The position numbers and the translations under genes are program-made. Positions 33,731 through 45,600 of a DNA stretch of 64,000 nt are shown in pieces. The notes beneath the pieces are model-generated. The model had not been told where the DNA came from, ran no database searches, and worked only from the letters and a program-made list of their open reading frames with translations. The stretch is from assembly GCA_009767595.1 (NCBI GenBank), contig VSDK01015799.1, positions 594,858 through 658,857 of the forward strand. The letters run 5' to 3'. The stretch's first letter is position 1. Every line of letters begins with the position of its first letter. This stretch comes from Symbiodinium kawagutii (Eukaryota; Sar; Dinophyceae; Suessiales; Symbiodiniaceae).

Positions 33731-34644
33731 GGAGTTCGAGATTACTCGCATGTGCATTCGCTGGCATCAAGCTGCTATTGCGCAGCACAATCCTTCAACT
33801 GATTGAAAAGAACCACGAACGTGAGGGCAGGGGGTAGGTGAGGAACTAAGGAACTAAAGGTTGGTTGGGTTGGTGGCTCTTAGGGAGGGAGGCCCCGCTA
33901 CAATTGCCTTATTTATAGCTTCTCTTGGAGGTTCTATCCCTGCCAATACTTGGTAAGCAAGAGCAACTTCAGCTTGACACTAGCTTTCGTGCTGAGGCTA
34001 GTTCCATGGTCCCATGGCTGAAAAGAGATACACAGACACAAGAAGACACAAGTGGTGAAACAAGAGCAGTGGTCAAAACTTTTCCCCACCTTCCAAACAT
34101 ACTGATGCTGCTCAACGATGCAATTCCCATGTCAAGGGCTCGGGGGTCAGAAGGTTGTCAACACACTGCTGAGCTACTAACTGCATGGATTGCCAGCAGA
34201 ACATGATTGCACCTGTGATCAATATTACATATTCATTTAGAAAAATGAATATTACATATTCATTCAGAAAAATGATACCGGATGAAACATGTCAATCAAA
34301 AAGCAGCTGTGTTAACGTTTCTCCCCAGAATGTTTTACTGAAGAGGGACACAAACCGCAACTCATGTGTTTACCATCCGTCAATGTAAACGAAACATAGT
34401 GTTTGTCTGCAAGGATGTGTTTATTCACAAATCCTAGCAAACTAACCATGATTTGCAAACCCAAAATCATGTTTCTCGTCAATGTGTTCGCAAATCATGG
34501 TTACCTGTACCTGCCATGGTTTGAAGGGGGTTCAAGGGGTTCATTGAGAAACTCACTGCTGTTCAATCGGCTGACGAAGACACTGGTACAACTTAGGGTC
34601 CATTAGTTGGTCCAAAACAATCATGAAATGAACAACTTTCTCCG

Positions 34645-35245
34645 CGGAAACATGGCTGTCCCATTGCCTTTGCCCAACGCTGAGGCCCCAGGCCGAATCA
34701 ATCATGTTGCTGGCCCCAGTCGAGTCTCCAACTCGCGGAAGGCCAGGACCCACATCCTGAGGAATTCGTTAGGTTGATGTTTTCGAGGGCGCAAGGATCC
34801 ACATCTTTACATCTTGGCTGAAAATGCTGAAGTAAAGAAACCAAATGATTTCGCATCTGGAATGCCTATGGAGTCTGTAGTTCCAGCTCCATTCTTTAGT
34901 TCCCTTTTGAATCAATTGTGTCATTTCAATTTAGTTCAAGCGAGTCCAAAATTTGCAAGCCAACAAGCGTTTCATGTTGAGATCCTCAGTTCATCAATGA
35001 CTTTCCGAGCTCTATAGGCAATGCTCAAAGCCTGGCTGCTGTTGTTGTAGCGAGGGGTGTAGAGTACCGCGTGATAGGTGTTGTTTCGGGGATATCTGGA
35101 ACGGAATGATCGCCAAGGGAACCCCAGGGAAACATGGCTCGAAATCATTGCCTTTGCCCAACGCTGAGGCCCCAGGCTGAATCAATCATGTCGCTGGCGC
35201 CAGTGGTGGGATCTGCCACTTTCGGGCCAGGAGTATGCACATCCT
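34645..35245. repeat. Direct duplication containing an exon-like segment
   Basis: Segment A (34645-34760) and segment B (35127-35245) share CCTTTGCCCAACGCTGAGGC and flanks. On the minus strand both encode MIDSAWGLSVGQR, preceded by TGAS (T-G-A-S-N/D). Both then reach a possible CAAAG|GCAATG GC donor. They could be duplicated exons or a non-coding duplication. Confidence 0.55.
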
Positions 35246-35649
35246 CAGCAGAAACCCAGCAGCAATTGCATGAAACTTGCCGGGCCGCCAAACAAGCCTC
35301 AGGAATCCGTGAAATCTGTTCCAAATCAAGAGGTGCCCCAAGTCAGGCCTCCTAAAATCATCATTCTTATTAAACATTCAAAAAAGAACTGGGGTTAATG
35401 AATCTGATCATATCTGATCTGTACCCCATCAGGAATTGGAATCCAAGAGAGTTCTGACCCGATGGCTCTGGCACTAATAGACACACCCTTTTCTGTTGAC
35501 CGTCAGTAAACCTGGATAAAGTCCACCTTGGAAGGACAGGTAAACACCAGACGAGCAACTCCTGCATTTCGGGCCTCAAGGGCCATGACGCTTCGTAGAA
35601 ATTGAAAATGATTATGTTTCGTAGGACACCTGTCATCCTGGACATCAAA

Positions 35650-38230
35650 ACCAATTCATTCGCAGTCTGCTTCCATGAAACCCAGTCCCCTGCCATGCTG
35701 ACACAGCTTCCTCACTTTCGATCAGGGTGGCACGCATCGTTGCATTCATGGCACCCAGTGAAACTCGAGGCTTGAAATGTGCCTCTGCGGTGCTGCTTCT
35801 CCCGCTGCATCCAGCAAAGGCCACGGTCAACCCGGCCCATTTTGCAGGGTAGCCAGAGATGCGATAGCCAAACCACTGATAAGGGGGAAGGAGCCAAAGA
35901 AATTCAGCAGTCATCAGGGTATCAAAGATCCTACATGACAACTTTCAATTCATCTTGTCTGCTGTCCTTTTTGATATTTGGAAGTGGGTCAAACCCCGTA
36001 CCCCTGGTTCCCCACCATTACTGTAACCCTTGTGTTCCCTTCTTTTGTTGACCCATAGCCATTTAAGTCATACTTGGGTTCATGCATTTGGGTGATGATT
36101 TCATGCGCTCAAAATAGCACACAGCCCCTTGGGAGAGCTGCCAGTTCACCGCCATCAACTTACGCAGCTCAGGTGCCCAACGTCCATCTTGCAGCTCCAT
36201 AGAAATCAGCGTGATCGCCTTCTCGAGAGCCTGATCTAACGATTTTATGCAACACATTTTCCAGCTTTGTCAAGAAATTCATAGAATTTTGTTACTAAAA
36301 TTCCTTTCTGTTACTCAAATTCTTCTCAAATCATCTACCTGCATGTGCATCAATGATATCATGGATTAATTGCCTCGCGGCCTCACGTGTTGGCTCACGG
36401 AGAACCACCCCGCGCACGGCTTGAAACTGTCAAAAGTGCTGGAGCTTCTCTTGAGCAGAATAGTTTACTCTCTAAAACTTGAGGCTGCAGAGAATGACGA
36501 AGCGACAGGAAAGCAAAGTGCCGATATGCGACCGAAGAATGAGCAGGGAGTGACGCTTGGGAAGAAGTGCACCAGCAATTTCCCTCGAACCAAAAAAAAC
36601 AGAGAGCAAGCAAAATCCCAACTGGTGGCCATGCCAGTTGAGAAATAGTGGCCATGCCACACCAGGGGATGAGGAGATGAGCATCAAAACCTGAAAAGCC
36701 TGTGAATACTCTGGGAACCCCGCCTGTTTATTACTGAAGCAGGACAAAAATGCTAACCGTGTAGCGGATCACAGACAGAGATGCCTAGAAGCGCAGAAAG
36801 CACAAGAAACCTTCAAGTTTGCCCAGACTTAGTTCCAATGTGACATAGCAAGTTGAGCGCAAAGGTCAATTCCGTCGAACGGCTCGCAGAACTCTCGCTC
36901 CCAAACATGTGCAATCGCCAGGGGGGTAAGAGACGAATGACTATATGCAGACTTGGCAGTTCAACGAATTCTTATCATGACAAAACATGATAGGACGGAT
37001 AATATCTATAATTCTATGACTATATGTAGATTAGTATAATATACATGAATTTGTGAGCAGGATGGCGCACCAAAGCAACGGAGCAGTCAATGTTTCCAAG
37101 TCCCCAAGTTAGCAGCTATATGCAGCAGGTACACGTACATATACACGTAGTGATTTATACATATAGTGGAATCACGAAGAGTGGGCACACCGTCACCCCC
37201 AGTTGAGGATAAAAATTGCATGCTTATATCTCAGGCAAGCTATAGTTCGGGAAATATAGCTTAGTCACATGTGACAAAAGCATATTACATCGTGATGTCC
37301 GTCAGCAATGGAGAAATCAACTCGCCTGAATGTCATATTGGTTCAGCTTCTTCAACGTGCCATCGATTTCATGGCATTCTATGACCATCAGCTGCTCTGC
37401 GCAAGACTTCCTGACGCTGCACACCCAGAATCCAACCTAGCTGGGATGTCATCCTTAGATTAAAAGATGTCCCCAAGACCTACCAAGTCCTCAAACTTAT
37501 CATTCCTGGGCCAAATGATCACACAAGTTCTTGAAAATGGGCAAAGCCTCAATCACCGTCAAAAACCCACCTTGTGTCATTCCTGGCTCATGCTCTTGAG
37601 AGGACGTGCCATGATGGATAGAGATGGTCCTTTGCCATGTAATAAGTCTGAGATCCAGTACAGAGGTGCCAAAGCTTGTTCAAAAACAGAGGTGAACTGC
37701 TGGCAATGGCTAGGAGCAAAGCTCCATCCAGGGGAGTTTTTGCGACTTCAAAAACTTCTACCTGGGAAATGGAAAGTTTTTCTGGGCAAGCCGTTTGTGT
37801 GAAGCTGGGCACCGGAGACCAAATCGCTACATGGAGTGAATGCGGACCCCACGGGCATTTCGCCAATAATCTGGTGGAAATGAGCCTAGCATAAGCCCAG
37901 CATGTGCCCAGCATTGGGTCCAGTGCCACAAAGAGCCCGGCTCAGAATGGAGCTAAGACTGATTAGCGAATCCCAACTTGCCCAAGTTTGACCCACCTGA
38001 CCAGAACGTATGTCTCTGCATGGGGCACCTAGCACCCAAAACGAAAATGTGACATCCGAAATGTCCACATCTCATCTGTCCACCTGGGCCCGCAACAGCC
38101 AAGGTACAGAGCCTCAGAGACTTGCTCTGTGCGGCCCTGGTCCCACTGCGTAGAGGCTGGGAAATAGCCGTCCATGATCAACTTGTAGAGGCTGAAGACA
38201 AGGAGGTATCCGAAGCAACATGCCAAAAGT
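35650..38230 (-). CDS. Unassigned candidate exons downstream of the large membrane gene
   Basis: Three minus-strand frames look coding but are not recognised. They lie near 38230-38040 (FGYLLVFSLYKLIMDGYF, hydrophobic), near 36250-36090 (DQALEKAITLISMELQDG, helical) and near 35890-35650 (YQWFGYRISGYPAKWAG). They may be the 3' exons of the large membrane protein or a separate gene. The sequence between them is A+T-richer and shows nothing else. Confidence 0.3.
35984..36055. repeat. Short dispersed repeat, copy 2 with inverted ends
   Basis: Begins GTGGGTCAAACCCCGTACCC and ends with TTGACCCA, the inverse of TGGGTCAA. This makes a possible 72 bp mini-element of which 13049-13078 would be a one-ended copy. 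Confidence 0.45.
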
Positions 38231-39479
38231 ACCATGATCCTAATCTCAACAAGATACGCTGTGCTCAACTTTTTTTTCTTGATGTCCAACGGAATGTTCC
38301 TATGATTCGCATCAGAGCAAAAGGTGTACAGTGTCTGTCGTCCTAAATCATCCGGCATAACCTACAAACTGCTATCTCGTACGTGCCAATGTCGAGCATT
38401 CTGATACTCACATATTCTATTCACAATCAAATATAATCAATTCGATCCTCCAATGGAGGCCTCCAACATCCTGATAAGCCGCGGACCTCACTCCATTAAG
38501 GATCAAGATGGATAAAGTGATCATTCCACACAAAAAACTTTTCGGGGTTATTTGCTGCGGCTGTATTCCCAATCCATTGGATCACATGGTCATTTCCTGT
38601 AAACTCAGCTGCATACACAGGCAACAATGACAATTGACAACTTGAGCGACAGCGTGGTTTTGAGGTAGCCGAGTTTAGCCGTTTGGATTGTGCGGTCTTT
38701 TCTTTGGCTTAAAACTTGGCAGGGGGGAAGATCAAGGAACCCTTTGGTCATCCCTTGTGCAGGTCAAGGTCAGGATGGCAGCCCAGTGCAGCCAGGACTC
38801 ACGAGGGTCGCAATCATTGTAAATTCTTCATCTGCAGGGGTCGCCTCCTGCGGAAATGAGTTGCTCCAGTTGCTCCTCTCAACTGATGTGCTCATTACAA
38901 ATTTTGAACTGCGACACCCGTGTCGCTGTAGCAGACACGATGTATCATCCCTTGACTCTCTGTGGTTTTCCAATTTAAGCACAAGCGCATAGTCTAGAAA
39001 TGTCTAGAGTTGGATGTTGGTCGGACTGGGCGACACGTTTGTGCAACCCAGATTAAGGGGGTTATGCTGGTTCAGCAAGTTTTGGGACCACTTTGCTGAA
39101 CGAAGAACCTTTGGTCGGTTTCAGTACAGGGCAAAGTGGTGACACCGCCCCAAGTGGTCTCTCATGCTTTGTATTTCACATTCACTTTGTAGCGTGTTAA
39201 CCTCCATGCTGGCCATCTCAAGCTCATGGTGATATCAATGAAATGCTCTGCTTTCAATGATCCCCACTTTGACCTGTGCAAACGAGGTGATTCGTGAGAT
39301 CGGACTTAGTGTCATAGTCTCAGCACTTGAGCAAGCTGGGGTGGCAAGGATGACAAAGAGCAAGGGAATACGATACGAAGAGAAAGCCTCTCTTTTTCTG
39401 ACATGTTCTCTCGAGGGGAAATAACTTTAAGAAAGAAACATTGGAAGGACCGACCAGCCCATTGAGTTTGAAAACACTT

Positions 39480-39680
39480 CATTGACTCTGATCCCCTATC
39501 GCCATTCCCGTGAACAGTGTGAAATTCACAAAAATCCGCGGCCACCCTGCCTGGCTCGACTGCGTAATGAGCAACAGAAGCAACGTATTGATGATAATGT
39601 CGGACATGTTCAAACTGAAGCCCTTCCATGGCCAGAATGCAGCTTGGAACGCCAGGTAAATGGCCAGGATGGCAGCCACC
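39480..39680 (-). CDS. Membrane-region exon with WPWKGFSLNMSD
   Basis: The open frame begins VAAILAIYLAFQAAFW and continues PWKGFSLNMSDIIINTLLL. Pro-Trp-Lys/Arg followed by Leu-Asn and Asp is the last recognisable step of the membrane region. The gene probably continues to lower coordinates, but I could not follow it with confidence. Confidence 0.55.
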
Positions 39681-42600
39681 TGCCAATGTGAAAAAAATCA
39701 AATTACCCCCTTTTGAAAGCGAAACAAAGAGGCTGCAATGATGCGCCTGAATGATGTTGAGATCGTGCTGGGAATCTAACTTTGGCAGTCAAAAACTGCA
39801 CGAGCAAAATCAGAATTTGCACCGTGCGCATGTGAGGCGCAACAAAACACCTACCAGGCACACAGTTGATGTTACAGTTCCAGTGTGGAGTGCGACTTTT
39901 GCGCTCCAAGAAAAGGTGAGCCCAAGGCATGCAAAGTAAATACTGCACGGAGGCCAAGCTATTTAGGGAATCACCATACGCCGAGGGTGAGGGAGAAACT
40001 GGCGAAAGAAAACAGGGCAGAGAAAGAATGTTCAGAGAGCATTTCATCCAAGCAAAGTAACAAAAAAGAGCACTAGAAGAAGAACAAAACGTATATACCA
40101 CACAAAGACAGCGAGCTAGCCGAGCCCCTCATTCTCCTCGAAAATGGACTCACACAATACAAGTGTCAAAACCTGTGACATGACTCTGAGAGTGCAGAAG
40201 GGAAGAGGTGGCTTGTGTGTCATTGGGTATCTTCATCCTGAAAACGAAAAAGATATGTCTTGGTCTAGATCTTCATGTTCTAAATACAATTTGAAGTGGT
40301 TTGCCTTGGGATCCAATCAATTCTTTCACTTCTGATCTTTTTCCCTCACTTTCTTTCCATTTCTTTCCCTGTTTCTTTCCATCCCAGGCAGATCCTTTTT
40401 GTAGTCCCAGGTGCTAAGGTCGACTGCGCTCGTTGGAGATTAGTAGCAATTGTGATCACCATCGTGATGGCGAATGCACGGACCATGTGGATGATGCCGA
40501 ACCTGGGTGAGGACTTGGGACGCACAAACATGGACGCTCTCCTATCAAATTGCAAATACAGAGGTTCTGGACACAGAATTCTCAAGGCCAATAGCAAGAG
40601 AAACACTCGAAAACCTACAGTACTCGATCGGATCAGAAAGTTCAACAAGCAATCCGAGGAAACCATGAACCACTGAACTCTATTGACCGATCTTTCTTCC
40701 CACCTCAGAAAGCTACATTGCAAGAATGATACTCCAAAATACCAAGGAGCCACCAAACATCTGCCCGAAACTTTCCTGGCTGCATGAAGTTAAAAATGCC
40801 AACCCTACCCGCTTCCCACAAAGTTACATCGCTGCAAAACAACACGCTTGTCTCATCCAAGCGTTGAGACGTACCAGTCACTACTTCAAAAGTTGCCTTA
40901 GAATGACACTCTCGACCGTGTTTATGCAATCACCGCTTCATCAGTTCTCAAAAAACAACCCGAATCCACAAGTTCCTCGAATGTTCAGGTTTCAGACTTT
41001 CAGAGTTGACTGTACCTCAAACCGTTTCACAAGTCTTCACAGGTTCCTTTCATTAACCTTAAACTTCTTGCTTTTGACTCAAAACTTCTACCCCGAACGG
41101 CGGAAGCGCAGCCTGTGAGGAACCGGAAAACTTGGACTTTCCAGCTCTCCTGACAGATTGGAGCCATCTTGGCGGCTGACATCCCACGTTCAGTTGAGGT
41201 TTTCACAATTTTTGGTCTTGGATTTTGTGGTCTTGGACAGGAGGTTCTGGCTATACAGTCCAGTTCAAAGTATTTTTTTTCCCTGGTGGCTAGACTACGG
41301 GAGAAGCTGTCTCAAGCAATGACTTGAAGCCACCAACCCTGATGAATCAAATGACGACTGCCTCACTTTTACGCAAAATTCAATGTAGTCTTTTAGCATT
41401 GCATTTGACTACATTTGAGCTCTGCCGTTGGAGTGCTGTGAAAAGTGAAACAGTTTTCGCGCCTGGTGGTTCATTCCAAAAAGTAAACGGGCTTGTGCTG
41501 GTAGCCTTGATTATAAACTGCAGCAACTTACTCTAAAATACTGTATCATGTTGTATCCTTGGTTTTAAATTGGCTATCATAGTTTATTCTAGTGCAACGA
41601 TCGCAATTGCCATAGCTGTAAGCAACTATGAATCAGTGCGTAGCTAGCTACGACGTTTTGCACTAAAAGCTGCTAATTGTAAATGTTCATTCGAAATCTT
41701 GCAATCTGACTTCGACAGTGAGAATTGCAATTTGAGCCTGTGTATTGTTGGTTGTCAGCTGTTGTCGCTTGCTATCCCCTCAGCCCTAACCGATATTTTG
41801 TTAACATAGTTTGCCAGCTGAGCAGTTTTTTCTTCGAAACACTAATGAATGCATACCGCTCCTTCTGAACGCTCCACGCGGGAATCTGATACGCTGCAAG
41901 ACTGCATAGCACAAAGAAAGCTACGGCCAGGGCCATCAACACCTGGTCCCGCTTGGCAAAAAGGGGGGGCCTCAAGGGGCCCTACAGGAAAAAAAGTGAA
42001 AAATCTCGTAAAGAAATGTGATGAATGTGATTACTCTGTGTGATCCCCCTCACATGTAATGTATGATGATATTGGATACAAGGAATCGCGGCAATCTTGC
42101 ACGACCTGGATGGCAACCGGAGAAGAAGTCTGAGACCCACATGGCACAGAGCACAGGCGAAGGAAGATTGAACATCAACCCCGTACCAAAAACCAGAACC
42201 CACCGAGCCAACCATACGTCACCTGGCCTGTCATACCATACATAAAACTATGTCACAATGCCACATTATCAAGACAGATACCAGCATCACTACGCAATAC
42301 ATCGCCGTGTCATCACTGTACCATCATCAGCTTTGAAGAGTAACAGCAAAGCGAAGCACAAAGAAAGGTGGGAGAGTAGAGAGAAGAGTAAAGCGGAAGA
42401 GTGAAGAAGAAAATTACAGAGAGAAACAGATGTAGAACAATAAGAATGACAAGAAGATGTAGAAAAAGAAGAGTAATGAAGAAAAGAGGAGAAAGAACAG
42501 CACACGGGCCATGGCAACGCTACGATGGCAACGCTACGATGGCAACGATACAGCAGCAGGCAAGCAGCGGACACAAAGCTGTTCCAAGACAGGTTCGAGG

Positions 42601-45600
42601 CCTAGCGCTGTGCAGGTGTTGTATAGGAACTCAAGCGCTTCCACGATACTTGTACAGGTTCTGGCATCAATGATGCAGATACGCAGAGACGTCTAGTTTG
42701 CATGTTGCCAACAATCTCAAGAAAGATTATTGGCAAAATAACTGATTCAGACTGATTCTGCACTTGCATAACTTGCAACAACTAGGTTTAGAAAATAAAG
42801 GGAAAGGTCTTGAAAATGCAAACACACAACATGTTGTGTCAGCAAGGGACGATGCCCAGGAGCACCATTGTGATTTGCTCGTAGCTCCCGCAGACAATGT
42901 TGGGGTACTTGAGCACACCTCGGTCAGGGCGGCAGCCTGTGGCACTGGGCTCAAGACCGCACTCCAAAACCAACACGAAGCAGCAGGGCTTCAGCGCTTC
43001 TGAAACCATGGCACTGAAGGTGCCATTTGGATGGCGATAGCACATCAATGGCTGTAGAGCAATGGAGGCCACAGTGGCAAAAGCAGCTTGGAGGATCGTG
43101 GCCGCAGTGTTGAACGTGTGTGGGAAGACCCATCTCGAGATGTATCTGCAGCAGTGCTGGCCATGCAAACTAAGCTGAGGAAATGAAGTCTACCAGGGAA
43201 CAGCTTGAAAATTGTAGATATTGCTCCACAAAAGTCAGGGCGACTGGGATTCCCTCGCCACTTGGAATAACAAGTTTGAACAACATCTCTTGGGTCATGA
43301 CATAGAGGACTAGAGCGGGCCTTGCCTCTGCAGTGCATATTTAATGGTGTGCAGGCGTGTCTGTTGAACAATGTGTGTGTGTGTGTGCGCAGTGTAATCA
43401 GGTGCTTTGGAAAGGTCACGGTCAATTCACGTTGTCTTCACAAAGAAATCTGAGAAACGACAAGGCTCAAGACATAGAAAGAAATGGCGAAAGTCTGTGG
43501 AGAATCAGTGAATTTACTCCGTTACAAACGAAGCGAACCAACAGACTGGCTGCCACCAGAATCTGAAGTGTCTTTATGGACTTTCAAAGGGAGCGAACTA
43601 TGCGAACTCAACTTCAAATGCGCTTTAACATAAGATTATGCAACCCACCTTGACTGCACACACAATCAGAACCGCATTGCCAGCCACCAAAATCTCATCC
43701 GCCTTTTCCCACCTTGAAGCCCAAATCAACCCCGTTTAAAAATACACTCGAAAAGCACTGTCCTTAGCACTATGCAACATGCTGTCGAACACACTCCAAC
43801 TGAACTCTGCATAACCGCGAGGGCATGTTTTGTCACCCACAAACCACAATCTAAAAGCCTTCTTCACAGCAGGGTCCTGGTCCGATCAATACCCTACCGT
43901 CACCATCACATTTCGTTTACATGAGCTTAAGCCCAGCCCGACGGCTGGCTTTTGTAACAAAGAAAGTAGGAAGCCCAATGTGCAACAGCTAGATCTGGTA
44001 CTGTACCTGACTTCTGACATGGAATCATACCGGACTTGCAAAAATAGTTGTCTGCGTAGGGCAAATCATCAAGGGCCCCACCGCGCCTGTTTTTCGGCAG
44101 AGTTCTGGAGACAATCCAACGACCAAGGAAACACATCGTCAGAAACGGGAACAGTAGGGCTGATACTGCAAAGCGGCCAAACTCTTCCCAACCAGTCAGG
44201 CATGTCCTCACCAAAACATTCACCAGCACTGGCTCATTCCAACGACTTTGTCACAAAACACCAGCTTGGGGTGACATGTTTCCAAATACAGCAGGCTGAA
44301 AGCGGGCCAAACATGACTCGATTCAGCTTTCAAATTAGACCTAGGACTTGACGTGAGCTCAACATGGCCCGCACATGCTTAGCATGGTTTCCATTCGCCA
44401 GTAGCCCTGGCAGGTGCCAAAGTAAGCATGCGTCTATTGTTACTGGTGGCCCGTTTGGGATATCATATGGACATGTCTTCATCTTCTGAGTTTTGCAAAT
44501 CTTTCACTGCTCCCCACGCAGACTGAGCAAATGGAACCATGAATATAATGAACTGCAGAATTGAAAAACCTTTTGACTTCCTCGTGATTTCTAGTGACGG
44601 TGGGGACAGCACAAAGAAAACCAAGAACGCCAAGGACGACGGAACCACCTGCCAAGCAACAGTGGGGAAGAGCTGATGTCAAAGACCAGAAATTGCATAG
44701 TTTCCGAAGTTTGTGAGAAGGTAATCGGCCATGAAACCTGATCAAAATGAGACATGGTAGAGGAACGGTAGGGGGGCTAAACAATGGTTAATGATGGCAA
44801 TGGTTCATTGTGGCAAATGCTAAACTGAAACTGAAACTAATCAAGAAGTGACCCAGTGATCTGATTCAGTGTCCGAAGCAGCCCGCATGAAATCAGGTCG
44901 CCACAAGCTCTCCAGGGACCGATACCCTCGACACGCCAACTGTGTCCACTGCTGGAATGTTCGCTAAATATCTCTTGCCTACTGGCATTACAGCGACATC
45001 TTCTGTTTGCAACCCAACCGTTCAAACCATGAAGTTTCGGCTTCATGACTTCAGAACCGAACTTGACGTCCGCTGTACCCGTTGATCTTGACAACTTTGA
45101 TTGCTTTTTCACCTTGACGTCAAGACCCGGGCACTAGGGCCACCCAGCAACCAACTTGTTCCCACATAAAGTCGTGATAGCCTTCCTTCCAAGCAGCTAT
45201 CATCATGCCAAAGAGTGCGACTGTTTGGGCTGCGTGTGCCAGCAAAGTCACGAAGATTAAACCGGTTTGCAAGCCTGACGCTTGGTGCGACGCTGGCAGG
45301 TTCACAAAGTCATAGGCTTTGAGGACGAGGCCAAACACCTGATGGAAATGCATTGCTTGCAGCAAGGCTGCGCTACCTCACCGGGGGTTGTACTTCTAAG
45401 CACTGCTGCGTTACGAACCCTGAACCGAAGGGATCAATGTGACCATAGAGAGCGGAAGAGCAGTTTCACTTCAAAATGCCGCTGGCAAACACTGGTGTCA
45501 AAGTGAAAAGAACAGCATCTCAGGCAAATCCAAGGGCAAATCCAAGCAATTCTCCAAAGCTGTGGGAAGTGACTTGCTTTTCCTCGAAGGATGGTAGCAC

